From assembly GCF_900005765.1 (NCBI RefSeq), contig NC_041689.1, positions 992,001-1,056,000 on the forward strand: a DNA stretch of 64,000 bases, written 5' to 3'. Made by a program: the position numbers and the translations under genes. Positions 49,672 through 61,975 of the stretch are shown here, one piece after another. The notes beneath the pieces are model-generated. The model was not told where the DNA came from, made no database searches, and was given only the letters and a program-made list of their open reading frames with translations. This DNA is from Plasmodium relictum. Lineage: Eukaryota > Apicomplexa > Aconoidasida > Haemosporida > Plasmodiidae. The first letter of the stretch is position 1. Each line of letters opens with the position of its first letter.

Positions 49672-50271
49672 AGAAATCCTAATACTATAAAAAAAAAAAA
49701 TTTAATAATTATACTTATTTTGTAAATCATATATAGGATCTCTTTTAATTAAATGATGAAATATAAAATGAAAAAGATACAAAAAATAAAATATGAATCA
49801 AACCTTAACATATAAATATACATATATACAGTATATAAAACTATATTTTGTAATAAAATATATTATTTGTTAAAGTATATTGTAAAATTATATTATGATA
49901 TAAATTAAATATTAAAATATAATAATAATTCATGCAATACTAGTAAGAATATAGAATAATGTTATCAATATGATAAAAAAAAAAAAAAAGAAGATATATA
50001 ATTATGTAATAACTATGTAATTTTTATTTATAAATACGCTAAATTAAAATTTTTTTTTCTCTCTTTTATTATATATATGATTATCTTTTTGTGTTTAATT
50101 ATAATATTTGAATATTATTGATTTATTTTTTTTTTAAATATTTTTACTTAATTTCTTTTTCTTTTTATTTTATTTTTTTATTTTGATATAAACAGTTGAA
50201 TGCAAAAAACAAATTTAATGAATTAATACTAAAATATGTCTGTTATATTTATTATATATATTATGACCTAA
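49672..50271. other. Convergent intergenic region
   Basis: Spacer between the 1370-residue gene (plus) and the small membrane protein gene (minus); AT-rich, nothing recognised. Confidence 0.6.
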
Positions 50272-51112
50272 TTAAATATTTTGCTTCATTTTATCATATT
50301 TTTTTAGACTTAAATAAGTGTAAATATAAAGATAAAAAAAAATCATATGAATTAAAATAAAAAAAATTAATAACTTTATCAAATTTTTTTTAAACTTTTT
50401 TGTTATTAAATTTCTGTAATAATTTAATTTTTGAAAAATATTAAGAGTTTTCTTATTTTTGTTATGTCTATTTTTTTCATTAGAATTATTATGCTCATTT
50501 CTTGATGCGCTATCTTTATCTCCTTTTATATTCGTTCTATGAAAGAAATATATTTATTATAATGAATATACTTATTCTAAAAAATATATATTTTTTTAAC
50601 TTAAAAGTTATATTTTTACTTTTTTATATCACCTTTTCAGTAAATTTATATATAGTGTGAAATCTGGATTAATAAGAAAAAAAAATTTAGAAAAATAAAT
50701 AAAATATATAAGATTCTCTGAATCAAAATACATATCGTAATTGTCACACTCGATGTTAACAAAACATTTTTCACTTAATGTACTTGCTATAAAATATAAA
50801 AAAAATTGCCTCTACTGCATTTCTTAAATTTTTTATTTTTATAATTTTTTTTATTTTATTTGTTATTTCTCTTTATTTTTATTTATTTATTTATTTTTTT
50901 TTACTATTTAGTAAGTTATATCCTTTTTTTAATTTTTTTTTTGAGCTGCAACCATATTCACAAAAATTAAAATTTTCATCACAAAAGTATCGCCAAGAAC
51001 ATGAGATATTTTCTAATTCCTTATTATCCCCTAAAGAATCTACATAAATCATTTGATAGCATAAAGTAGCTATAAATAAATGGCTAATACTTAGATAAAA
51101 AAACAAAAGCAT
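50272..51112 (-). CDS. Secretory-pathway protein with Cys-rich ectodomain and C-terminal membrane helix
   Basis: A three-exon model in transcript order: 50905-51112, 50633-50786 and 50272-50536. Introns use GTAAAA and GTGATA donors, and both codon splits resolve correctly (ACA Thr, AGA Arg). The 208-residue product starts with a signal peptide (MLLFFYLSISHLFIATLC) and then six Cys at residues 38, 44, 51, 55, 77 and 83, an even number suited to three disulfides. A charged Asn/Lys stretch (about 122-172) follows, then a hydrophobic helix at about 173-195 (LIKLLIFFILIHMIFFYLYI) and a short Lys-rich tail. This is the topology of a type I membrane protein, with a second weaker hydrophobic patch near 92-108. 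I do not recognise a family. The ATG frame alone would give only 73 residues; the two extra exons rest on splice sites and continued protein-like sequence. Confidence 0.66.
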
Positions 51113-51847
51113 TGTTCATGTTCTTATTAGCATATGAATGTTAAATAATCATTAATTTAAAAAAAAAAAAAATATATATTTTTATATAAAAAGAACTATT
51201 TAAATTATATAACTCTTAAAGTATAAAAAATAAAAAAATTCCTATAATAATATTTAGACAAAACACAAATATTGTGTAATTTTATGTTAAAGATACAATA
51301 AAAAAAAGTTAGGGATTTTAATTTTATATATATACTTCATTATTTTTCATTTTTCTTTTTCTTTTATTTTTATTTATTAAATTATAACATACTGCTACTT
51401 TATTTTTCATATTATATATCTAATTATAAAATAAATTAGCATACACTATAACGCGTTTTTAATTTTTATACTTGAATGCACTAAAGAAAAAAAATTTCTT
51501 TAATAAAGTTATATTTATAATTGAAAACTTAAAACATAAATTCTTAATAAAAATAAAAAAAAAAATTCCTTATAGCTATAATTTACAATTTATAAAAATT
51601 TATATATATGTATATATAAATATTATCAAAAGATTGATAATTAAGCAAAATAATAAAAAAAATGTTATCCTTAACTTTTTAAATTTAATTGATAACATAT
51701 ATGTTTATATATGTATATATATTTTTTTTTTTTTTATTTTGTACTTTTTATTATATATAAAAAAAAATTTAAGATATTAAATATATTTATTTTATACAAA
51801 AATTATAAATTTTATTTTTTACTTTCTTTTTTTTTTATCGTTATAAT
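51113..51847. other. Divergent intergenic region
   Basis: The 5' flanks of the Cys-rich membrane protein gene and SRP68. An open frame at 51472-51780 is Ile/Lys/Phe/Tyr noise in AT-rich sequence and is not called. Confidence 0.6.
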
Positions 51848-53875
51848 ATGGAAGAACTTAAAAACGAAATAGATAGAGAACATGAAGGTACAGTAAATAG
51901 AGAAAAAAATGAGGAAGGAAAGTTAGAATATGTAAAAAAAGGTGACGAAGAAAATCTTGAAAATGTAAAAAATGAAGAAATAAAGGGAAAAATAAGTTTT
52001 GATATATTTTCATATTTAAATAAAATATATAAAAAGCATGGTTCATATGACGAAGAAATATCTAGGTTTTTATCATACGTAAAAAAAAGAAGAGGAAAAC
52101 TAAAAAATAAAGTTCTCTTCAAAATTAAAAAAGTAGGTAAGTATATGTATAGAACATATCATACTGATATAATCGATGAAAAGTATTTAGAATTATTAGT
52201 ATTAGATGTAGAATTATGTAGATGTAGATATATACAAATTAAAACTGACATGAATAATTTGAAAATTCCATATAGAGCAAAGTTTTCTTACATAAGACGC
52301 TTAAAAAAATCATTAGATAAAATAAATTTTTTAAATAATATTATAAATAATTGTGTTGATAAAAATACAGAATTACAAGTAAGGTGCTATAACACATATA
52401 TTGAATCATCATACCTCCTAGAAAAAAAAGAATATGAAAAATGCTTAGAGAAAATAGATGAATTTACTAAACTTATAAAACTTATAAAAAGGATTACTAT
52501 CAATTCCCTTATCGATAACCAAAAAAGTGAATATATTACAAAAGAAGATGATGAAAAATATTTAAGTAATGAAAATAATAATATAGAAAAGACGTTAGTA
52601 AAAAAGAGTGATATGTTGTTAGATGAAGAAAAAAGAATTGACGAAATGTATGACTACTTTTTGTCGGTTATAAATTCATATGAACGTATTTGTACTTATA
52701 ATATTAAAAAAGTCAACATAGGTAATTCAAATGAAAAATTGCAGGAAGATGATTTCATGGAAAATTTAAATACCATATCAGAACACAATAGTAGTATAAC
52801 ATATAACCGATTAGATATAGAGCTATCAGATGATATAATAATAATTAATGTAAAAAATGTACAGTTTAAATTACAAGAGAATAATAATAATATATTAAAA
52901 ATAAAAAGCATTATTGATGATATAAAGTCTGTTATTGAAGATGAAGTAATTATAGGTTTAAATGTAGATTATAATTTAAGAGATATATCTAATAATGTAG
53001 AATCTGTGTTCAGTTTTTTAAATGATTACGATGTGAATTTCATTATAAATAATTATGGAAATATACTTTCCAAATATTTTGATTGCTTATCAATAGTTCA
53101 TGAAGAATTAATTAAATCAACTAATGAAAATAATAAGTTATCAAATGATAAGTTAATGGATAAGATATGGAATACTTTAGAAAATTATTTTCTTTCTGAA
53201 AAAATTTATATTGATATAGAAAGAACACTCTTAGTATTAATGAAAAATTTACTTCATGTTTATAACTCTGATGATTCAAGGAATTTCAGTTTTCACAACA
53301 AAAAAATGTTTGGTGATCTTATAGAAGCAATGCCATTACTGCATGAAGGAATAAGATATGCAGATATACTTAAACAAAATACTGATGAATTAAAAAGTCT
53401 AGAAGATAATAATATTTTTATTAATATTTTACAAATAATAAAAAACGTTAAGTCTTTATGTTTAGCATTCTATTATGCATTAACAAATAAAAATGCTGAA
53501 GCTCATGTATTATTTGATTTAATAAAAACAAGAAATTATGTATATATAAAAATTAATAATGCAGAAATACATAATAAGTCTTTATTGCGTGTAGCAATAT
53601 TATTTAATAGGTTACAGGATCTTGTTTCCTTAATGAATGAAAAATATTACTTCAGACATTTATCTATCTATGCTTTACAAGTTAAAAATAAATCAATAAT
53701 AAATAAAAATTTATTTTATGTAGATAATTCTTTATTTCAACCTAATATGAATCATATTTGTTTAAGTCCTCTACATATTGATATAGTAGATATGTGTCGT
53801 GATTCATTGTCAATAAATCAAAAGGAAAAATCATCAGGATTTAGAGGATTACTCAGATCATTTTGGAAAAAATAA
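51848..53875 (+). CDS. SRP68: Signal recognition particle subunit SRP68
   Basis: 675 residues, one exon. SRP68 binds the S domain of SRP RNA as a heterodimer with SRP72. After an acidic N-terminal 55 residues comes the conserved RNA-binding tetratricopeptide-like domain: DIFSYLNKIYKKHGSYDEEI, RFLSYVKKRRGKLKNKVLF with its basic cluster, LDVELCRCRYIQIKTDM, and FSYIRRLKKSLDKINFL. These correspond to the family pattern HGDYxRYRxYCxRRLRRLRK ... AERAWxxAM ... RLRKA. TPR-like helices continue to about residue 650, and the protein ends GFRGLLRSFWKK. In other SRP68s the C-terminal tail holds the SRP72-binding region. Asn-rich loops near residues 235-260 account for the extra length. No membrane segment. 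Confidence 0.88.
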   Translation: MEELKNEIDREHEGTVNREKNEEGKLEYVKKGDEENLENVKNEEIKGKISFDIFSYLNKIYKKHGSYDEEISRFLSYVKKRRGKLKNKVLFKIKKVGKYMYRTYHTDIIDEKYLELLVLDVELCRCRYIQIKTDMNNLKIPYRAKFSYIRRLKKSLDKINFLNNIINNCVDKNTELQVRCYNTYIESSYLLEKKEYEKCLEKIDEFTKLIKLIKRITINSLIDNQKSEYITKEDDEKYLSNENNNIEKTLVKKSDMLLDEEKRIDEMYDYFLSVINSYERICTYNIKKVNIGNSNEKLQEDDFMENLNTISEHNSSITYNRLDIELSDDIIIINVKNVQFKLQENNNNILKIKSIIDDIKSVIEDEVIIGLNVDYNLRDISNNVESVFSFLNDYDVNFIINNYGNILSKYFDCLSIVHEELIKSTNENNKLSNDKLMDKIWNTLENYFLSEKIYIDIERTLLVLMKNLLHVYNSDDSRNFSFHNKKMFGDLIEAMPLLHEGIRYADILKQNTDELKSLEDNNIFINILQIIKNVKSLCLAFYYALTNKNAEAHVLFDLIKTRNYVYIKINNAEIHNKSLLRVAILFNRLQDLVSLMNEKYYFRHLSIYALQVKNKSIINKNLFYVDNSLFQPNMNHICLSPLHIDIVDMCRDSLSINQKEKSSGFRGLLRSFWKK

Positions 53876-54318
53876 AAAAAAAAAAAATAAAAAAATATTT
53901 TTATTTAGAAAATTTTATTATTAATAGACATTTTATCTTTTTGGATTACATTTATACTTATGTTTATGCTAATACATATGCATATATATATATTTTTTCT
54001 CAGCCTTTTTTATTGTGAATTTTTTTAGAATATAAAACAAAAAAAGAAGTAAAAATAAAAATAAAAAATAAAACATAATTCTTTTTTATTGATAATCTAA
54101 AATTTTATTTTTAAAAATGTTTGAAATGATTCTTTTAATTATAAATGTAAATACTCATTTTCACTTAAATTTCGTATTTTTTTCACAAATATTTTTTTTT
54201 TTTTATTATTATTATTTTTAAAAAAGAAACAAGTTTATAAAATAAAAATTTTTATATATATAAAAAAAAATTAAAATAGGGATAAATAGAAATGTTGATG
54301 CTAAAAGTTATTATTTCT
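53876..54318. other. Convergent intergenic region
   Basis: Short spacer between SRP68 (plus) and NAC alpha (minus); A/T homopolymers only. Confidence 0.6.
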
Positions 54319-55113
54319 TTAACCACTCAATTCCATTATTGACTGAACTAGATCATTGTTGTTTTTTCTTAAAGCTTTAATTGCACTATCTCTGCTACAT
54401 TTTGTTTGTGACATAATTAACTCTACATCATCCATTGAAACATCATCAAATTTTTCTGTAATATTAAAAAAAAAAATAAATAAAATAAAATATTTATTAA
54501 GATGTTATTTCAAATATAGAACTTTATTTTGAAAAAAAAAAAAAAAAAAAATGAAATATACGTATATATACCTTCATCTAAATCTTTGACTTTTTCTTCT
54601 TTTTTTTCGGTTGATTCAAAATTTACTTCGGATTCAACAGGAATCTCAGGTTCTTTTGGTAGGTTTTCTGGCATAAAGTCTGCAAAAAAAAAAAGTAAAA
54701 TATAAGATATTTATATATACAAATACTAGCACAAATATTGATATGGAAATTAATAAAAATAATCCCATTAAAAAAAAAAAAAAAAAATCATTTAGTATAA
54801 AATTACTGTTAATTGAATTCGTTAAGTCATCAGTTTTTGCATCTCCAAATATTACATAAGAGTCAGTTCCTTCAATTTTATAAACTTCAACATTAGAAAC
54901 AGCGAAAACCATCTTTTGAGATTTCTTTATGATAACTTTATGAGCATTTGGTACTGCCTTTAAACCAAGTTTTACAAGCATTTTTCGAGCTCTTCTTTCT
55001 CCCTTACTCATTTTTGTTCTATTGGGAGGATTTAATATATTTTTATTTTCATCATTCTCTTCACAGGAAGAACTCGAAGATATATCCTCTTTTGAATTTA
55101 TTTTATCCTGCAT
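54319..55113 (-). CDS. NACA: Nascent polypeptide-associated complex subunit alpha
   Basis: Three exons in transcript order: 54807-55113, 54572-54679 and 54319-54455; both introns are GT/AG with clean phase, giving 183 residues. The NAC domain is plain: [19 protein letters not shown], then [20 protein letters not shown] and [14 protein letters not shown], matching the family SRxEKKARKxxxKLGLK ... FVISKPDVFKS ... YIIFGEAK. The middle exon encodes an acidic Pro/Glu linker. The last exon is a UBA domain ([20 protein letters not shown] to VQSIMELSG). NAC sits at the ribosome exit tunnel and restrains SRP from binding non-secretory chains, so it works in the same process as SRP68 next door. The first intron region reads open and would give a false hydrophobic C-terminus if left unspliced. 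Confidence 0.97.
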
Positions 55114-56363
55114 TTTTTGTATTTAAATACTTAAAAGAAAAGATATAGAAAGATAAAAAAAATTAAAATTAAAAAAAAAGAAAAGAAAAGAAATTTTTTT
55201 TTTCAAAAAAAAGTATTTTAAAAAAAAGTATTTTTTTGGATATAGAATAAAAATATTTTTTTGAAAAAACAGTATACGTTATAAAAAAATTTATAGTTTT
55301 ATTTTTCAAATATATATTTATTGCTTCTTTCTCTTTCCTTTTTTTTTTTTGATATTTATGAATACGTTATATATAAAATTTTGTTTTTACTGATTTGTAA
55401 TTTACATGTTTATTTAATTTAAAATAAAATTAATGAATAAATGCACGAATATGTATAATATTATGCTTATTTAATCTACATATGCATAAATTTGATGTTT
55501 AATAAAAAAAAAAAAAAAAAAAAAAAAAATTTAAAAAGCTCTTAATTTACTAAAAATAAAGCAGTAGAATAATAGAAGTCCTTAGTAAAGAGATAATATA
55601 AAAGTGAAATAATAATGAAAAAAAAATATCCATAAATGCTAATAACTATTTTATTATTTTTTTATAATTTCTTTTTTTGGGTGATAATGTATAAATGCCT
55701 TAAATAAACATGTTACAAAATTTATTTTTTACTAAAAATAAATATTATAGATTATTATTAAATATCTATATGAAATATGATATTTTTTTCTTTTTTTTCA
55801 ATTATACATATAGACCTTATTTTATTTTTAAGTACTCTTTTTTTCTTCTATATTAGAAAAATAAATATTATGAAATACATTTATACTTCACCTGAAAAAA
55901 ATGTGAAATAATTTTATCATATTTTTCTTTTTTACTGTTTATATACTCGAAATATTAAAGTATTTTTGTGAATAAAGTAAAAACAAATAAGAAATATTTG
56001 AAATTTCAGAAATATTTTCCTTTTTTATGATTTTTCTCTTTTTTTGTAATTAATTTTTTCTGTCATTGTTATTTTAAATAATTTCATACTGATAAAAAAA
56101 GATTTCATTTGAGATTTTTTTAGATTCTTATTAAAAAAAATTTTTGAATTCTATCTTAACATTAAAAAGTACAAAGAAATTATAAATTCATTGTTGAAAT
56201 ATATAGTTTTAAATATATTTTAAATAGAAAATTTTATAATATTTTAAAAGAAAATTTTTATAAATACATAAAAAAAAAAGTTTTTAAATATTTTAAAATC
56301 AATAACTCATTCTTTTATATATATAAATTATAAAAAAGATAAAATGTATTTTTTTTTTTTTTT
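55114..56363. other. Intergenic region
   Basis: 1.25 kb between two minus-strand genes (RAP protein 3' end and NAC alpha 5' end). It includes a 27-base or longer A run near 55504-55530. No supported gene. Confidence 0.6.
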
Positions 56364-59300
56364 TTATATATTTGCATATTTGATATTTTCCCAAAATTTT
56401 TTTTCTTCCATTATTTTTTCATTATTTGGTAAACTATTTAAATCTTTTTTTATTTTTTTGCAAATATTAAAAATATATAAAATAATGTTTTTGTCTTTTA
56501 TGCTATTATAAATATCTCTAAAATTTATAGAATGAACTGTCCATCCTATAAAATAAAAAATATGAAAAACATTTATATATATATTTATATGTCGATAAAA
56601 CTAAAAAATAGAGTATTAATTAATACCTTTTAAAGCAAGTTGTTTTTGTCTTAGTTCTGAGGATAATAATGGTCTATTAGATGGAAATAAGACATCCTTC
56701 AAAAAAAAAAAAAAAATTAAATAATATTTTTATATTTCACATAATAAATATCTATTTTTGTAATTTTATTTTTTTACCTCATATGATATTAAATCTATTA
56801 AATGCCTTTCATAAGGAAATGAGCAAGAAATTTTGTAAATATTTTCATGAATATAAGATCCTTTATATTGAATATTCAACTAAGAAAAAAAAAAATATAT
56901 ATGTATATGTAGATAATATATATGAAAATAATTCATTTTTTTTTTTTTTTTTTAAATAATAAATTGTCTTTTTCTTTTCTTTTTTATAACTTACGAAATT
57001 TAAAATATCACTAATAATATGATCAAAATGAAACATTTTTATTTTTTTTTTTTCTTTTTTGGATGCCAAATAATTAGTGTTTTTGCTATTGATATCGTCT
57101 ATATTGTAATTCAAAACAAAATAAAAAAATTTTGCAATGTTCATATTATTATCTAATGATTTACATATTTTTTTATTATTTAATGAAGAATTAATTGTTT
57201 GATTATCTTTTTCATTAATAAGATTAACATTTGTTATTTCATAATTTAAATCTAGATATATATATTCTTCGTTAATATATATATTTTCTGATACTCTATT
57301 CCATATATGATGCATATCTTTATTTTTACAAAAAAAATTGGAAAAATTATAAATATGATAGCATACTTGTTTTGATAACATAATAAATTCATAATTATAT
57401 GTATCATCATAATATTTGCATATTTCACTTAATATATGATATAAATAATTATATTTATTTAGCAAAATGTTTACATATAATAATTTTAATAATATTAGAG
57501 AGGTATATTCATCTCCTTTTTGGATATATGAAGATAATTTATCATTTGATTCATAAAATAAATTAAAGCTTAAAGTTGACTTCCTATCCCTTATTTCATT
57601 TTCTGCATTTCCTACATTATTTCCATGTTCATTGCACAGATTCATATTATTTGTTTCTATATTATAACTATATCTATGATGCATGTATTCTTCTGATAAT
57701 TTTCTAGATAAATCCATTTTATTATTTGTTAAAGTTAAAATGTATAAAAAATTTATTAGCATATAGGAATTTATAGGCTTCTTTTCTTCTATAATCATAT
57801 GTTCAATGATATCATATAATTTCAAAATGTTGTCATCCTCATAATGAATATTAAAACAAGCATAAGCAAGTGCTATGCAACTATTTATGTCTATTTTGTT
57901 TTTCTTTTTAATATCATAATTTAATTCAACAGCACTATTATTTGATACATATTCATTATTACAATATTTAATATTTAAAAAGCTATTTATACTTTCCTTA
58001 GAATCCTCTTCATCATCTTTATATGTATCAATGTTATTTTTTAATTCTTTGCTATTTATTATGTTTGCTTTTTCTTCTTTATTTTTTTCATTGATATCTA
58101 TATCACATTCTTTACCTGAACTATTATTTGAATGTTTATGACAATGAACAGACAAATCATTTTCATCCTCTTCATAATTATTCAATATATTCTGAGTTAT
58201 TGAATTAATTTTTTTTTTAAATACACTAATTAATTTAGGTCTACGAGACAAATGTGTCAATGCTATAAATTTCAAATTCTTATTCGATGTAATATTACTT
58301 AAGAAAATTAAAAATTCTATATTTGAGGATTTTAACAATATTGGAACAATTTGTCTCATTATCATATTTATTATTGTATCATCATACATATTAACATTTT
58401 TCATAATAATTAATAAATTATTAACATCCTTAATACTTAATTGCCAGAAATTATTTAATCTAATTTTTATCTGTTCATATAATAGATCACTTATATATGG
58501 TAAATATACTTCTTCTTCGTTATCAATATTTAAATGACTTATGTTTACACCATCATCAAATATATCTAAGTAATTATTTGTGCATGATATATTTTCATTA
58601 TTTGAAATATTTAAATAATCTCTCTTATCTTTATTTTCAGAAATATATGAAAAGTTTAAATAACCTTGATTGGTATATTTCATTAAATCATTTATTATTA
58701 GCATTATATTTATACAGTCTTCTCCATACAATAATTTATACTTCTTTTTTATTTGTTCTAAAATATAAGAAATTAATTTAAAAATATCAAGATTTTGTAC
58801 ATTTAAATAATATATGTTTTTTAAAGAATATAATATTAATGTTAAATTTTCTAAATATAACAATTTTCTTATTTGATAAAGTTGCTGAACTAATAAATAA
58901 TAGTATTTGTGGTCATATATATCCAAAAAGGAAGAATGATATATAACATTAGTTAGTTGTAATGGAGTAAATGCATATAGATTTTTTATTACTTTATTTT
59001 TTAAATGGTTAAATAAGTGCTTGTATCTATAATTATACTTAATTCTACTTAAGCATGTTAATATAGAAACAACATCTTTACTAGTAATGTACTTCATATT
59101 TTCATTTATTTTTGTTAAAATATTAATATACAAATCTGGTTTATCAACATTTGCAAAAGTATATGACCACAAAATAATGCATAAATTTTTTATACTCATA
59201 TTATGTATATAAATATTAACAGCATTATAAAATACATCATTATAAAGATAATCATCATATTCATTCAATTTTGTTAAAGAATATATTATATTAATAACAT

Positions 59301-61218
59301 CTAAATAATTAGAATCATGAATATTTTTTTCTATGATTTTTTTAACTTTTTTCACTAATTTACACGTATAATTAATATTACTAAAAGACCACAGTATGTT
59401 GCTTATATTTTTCATACTTAATTGATCTAAATTTTCTTCTATTTTTTTTGACAGCTGATAGTAAGTATTTACATCTTTATATTTTAATTTAGATAATGAG
59501 GTAAGTAAGCATATAACATCACTTAAACAAACAAACATAGAAATATTTGTTCTAATTAAATCAATAATTTTATTTTTTAAGTTCCTACTTTCATTTGTTT
59601 CAATAATTATATTACTTAATGTATATAAAATGCTACATATATGTTTTGCTTCTAGCTTACTTATTTTATTATTAATAAGATTAATGATGTCATTAAAAAA
59701 AAAAGGCAAATGATCAATTTTAACGAATGCATAAAAAATTTGAACTAAATTAGAAGTTTCAAACAAATTTAAACTTTCTTCAATTTTTTTTAAAATGCAT
59801 AAAAACATATAATTTTTTATGATGCTTTGTTTTTGATAGGAGTCTATTAACTTAGATATTTTAAGAAGTGCACTACTTAAATTAATAGGATCACAATTAT
59901 GCAAATTATTATACACTACATTTATTATCCCATTTACAGTTTTTTCTTTATTTATTTCTCTTTGTATAATTAAATTATCTATATTTCCATCAACAATGGT
60001 GCTTATGGACTCCCCACTTAATCTTTTTATTATTTCAGAAGGTTTAACTTCGATAATGTTTTTTTCTTTAATTTTGCTATTTTCTTTTATTGTGTCACTT
60101 TTTTTTATTTCATCAATTTTATAAAATTCACTATTTTTATTAATATCATCCTTTTCTCTCAATTTATTCTCTGTTGATAAATCATGAATGCATTTTTTTG
60201 CCGTAATATGATCTGTTTCTTCAACAAAAAGCATATTATTCTTTGTCATAGAAGAATATTTATTCTCTGGAGAATTTAAATCATTAATTAAAATATCACT
60301 AGTTAATTTTTTGTATTCATTATTGAATTTATTTATTTCATCATAAATAGTACGATACTTAAAATCTTCTTGAATTATATTAAGATCATCCTCTTTATTA
60401 TTTCCTTTATCATTTAAGCAATTTTCTTCTTCTAGCTTCTGGTCTTTATCATTTTCATTAATCCTTTTTGACGAATCTTCATAAATTTCATCATAAGATT
60501 TTATATCATTAACATATGTCTTATCATTTTTTAAAAACATATCAATGTCATCATGTATATCTTCTAAATTATTTTTTTTTTTATATTTACCTTTAGTATA
60601 ATCATTTAATTGCTCTCTCTTTTTTTTTTCATTTTGATCTAATTCAATAAATTTTTCTTCTTTTTTTATTTTTTCACTCTCTTTATTCATTTTGTGATCA
60701 ATTTCTTTTTGATATGCTTTCAGTTTTTTTTTGTTTCTTAGATAATCTTCTTTTTCTTTTAAAATTTCCCATAAACTTTTTTCACCATCTTCTAATGGTA
60801 TGTTTTGGCTGAATCTATTATTTTTTTTTTCAGATGAGGAATTGTTTTTTATTTTTTGATTGTTATATTTCTTTATAAAGTTTAAATATCTTTCATTGTT
60901 TAATAAAAAATCATTACTTACGTCATTTTTATTTATTATTTTAACTGTGCTATACTCTTCTTCGTTGTAGTTTTCCTCTTCAAATTTATTTAAAAAATCT
61001 TTTTGTTTTTGAATATATATATCATTTACAACATCCTTTTCTTTCTTTTCCTTACTTAAATCATCAATGCATTTATCTTCCTTGTTTATAAAACAGAAAT
61101 TTCTTAAAAATACTTTATTTTTTAATTGATTACAAATTGAATTAATGCAAGGAGCTTCTATTCCTGCAATATAATAAGAATTCAATCTATTGAAGTTTCC
61201 TATAAAAAAAAATTTCAT
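56364..61218 (-). CDS. RAP-domain protein with helical repeats, organellar RNA protein
   Basis: Four exons in transcript order: 56995-61218, 56778-56879, 56627-56696 and 56364-56545, in phase, giving 1525 residues. The N-terminus (MKFFFIGNFNRLNSYYIAGI...) lacks acids and may be an organelle presequence. Residues to about 440 are Lys/Glu/Asp-rich. From about 440 to 900 run helical repeats with recurring motifs such as LVQIFYAFVKIDHL, NISNILWSFSNINY, NLCIILWSYTFANV and LTNVIYHSSFLDI, as in OPR/HPR-type RNA-binding repeats of apicomplexan RAP proteins. The last three exons complete a RAP domain: HENIYKISCSFPYERHLIDL, FPSNRPLLSSELRQKQLALK, then GWTVHSINF. RAP proteins bind organellar RNA, for example fragmented mitochondrial rRNAs. 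If exon 1 is read through, the RAP domain is lost and replaced by Lys/Phe noise. Mitochondrion versus apicoplast is undecided. Confidence 0.87.
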
Positions 61219-61885
61219 TCTTTAATAAGTGTTCCTATAATCTACTCTTTTTTTTTATAAGATATTTTCTAAATTTTATATATTATTTTGAACATTTTTT
61301 TTTTTTTTTTTATAGTGCTTCATTGCTATATTTTTCATCATTTGCATCTTTATTTAAAAAAATTTTTTAGCAATCTTAATAACATATTTTTTTTATTATT
61401 TTTATTATCTTATATTTTTAATTAAAATCATATGATTTCTTTTTCAAATATATTTTTTATTATTGTTTTTATTTCTGTTTTTATTTTTTTTATTTTATAT
61501 TTTTAAATGTAATAAAAAGTAAAAAATTTTTCCAAAATAAGATTCACAATCGGCTTCTATCATACTTTTTATTAGTTGTGATTTACTTTTTATACTCTTC
61601 TATTGATTCTTTTTCAATTATATGTTTTATGTGTTAAATAGTTAAAAGATCAAACTTATATAAAAAAAAAAATAATGAAAATTTTTATTAATGAATTTAA
61701 GGGATATAAAATATATATATATATTTATATATTAGTTAATGATGGAAAAAATAAAGGAAATTTTAATGTATGATTAGTATTTATATGCTATTACCAAATT
61801 ATGAGACATATATAAATATAAATGTGCTTATATATATATAAGATTGTGTAATTTAAGTATTAAAGGATAAAATCTAATTGGTAAT
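61219..61885. other. Intergenic region upstream of RAP gene and tRNA
   Basis: The 5' flank of the RAP gene (minus) and of tRNA-Ser (plus), T-rich; nothing recognised. Confidence 0.6.
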
Positions 61886-61967
61886 GACAGTTTGCCCGAG
61901 TGGTTAAGGGGTTGGACTTGAAATCCAGTGGGCTCTGCCCGCGCAGGTTCGAATCCTGCAGCTGTCG
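61886..61967 (+). tRNA. tRNA-Ser (anticodon UGA)
   Basis: An 82-nt class II tRNA. The acceptor stem GACAGTT pairs with AGCTGTC (one G-U) and is followed by discriminator G. The D region has GCCCGAGTGG and GTTAAGGGG. The anticodon loop CTTGAAA shows anticodon TGA, and a long variable arm (GGGC/GCCC) identifies serine. The T arm is CAGGTTCGAATCCTG. No intron. Internal A box and B box (GGTTCGAATCC) fit RNA polymerase III. It reads UCA codons, common in these AT-rich genes. Confidence 0.97.
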
Positions 61968-61968
61968 G

Positions 61969-61975
61969 TTTTTTT
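61969..61975 (+). terminator. RNA polymerase III terminator of tRNA-Ser
   Basis: A run of seven T one base after the tRNA 3' end, followed shortly by another T run at 61981-61988. This is the normal signal for Pol III release. Confidence 0.8.

Noticed and set aside
51472-51780. 102-codon plus-strand frame before SRP68
   Set aside because: Ile/Lys/Phe/Tyr noise containing a TA-rich run; no motif and no conserved-looking part.
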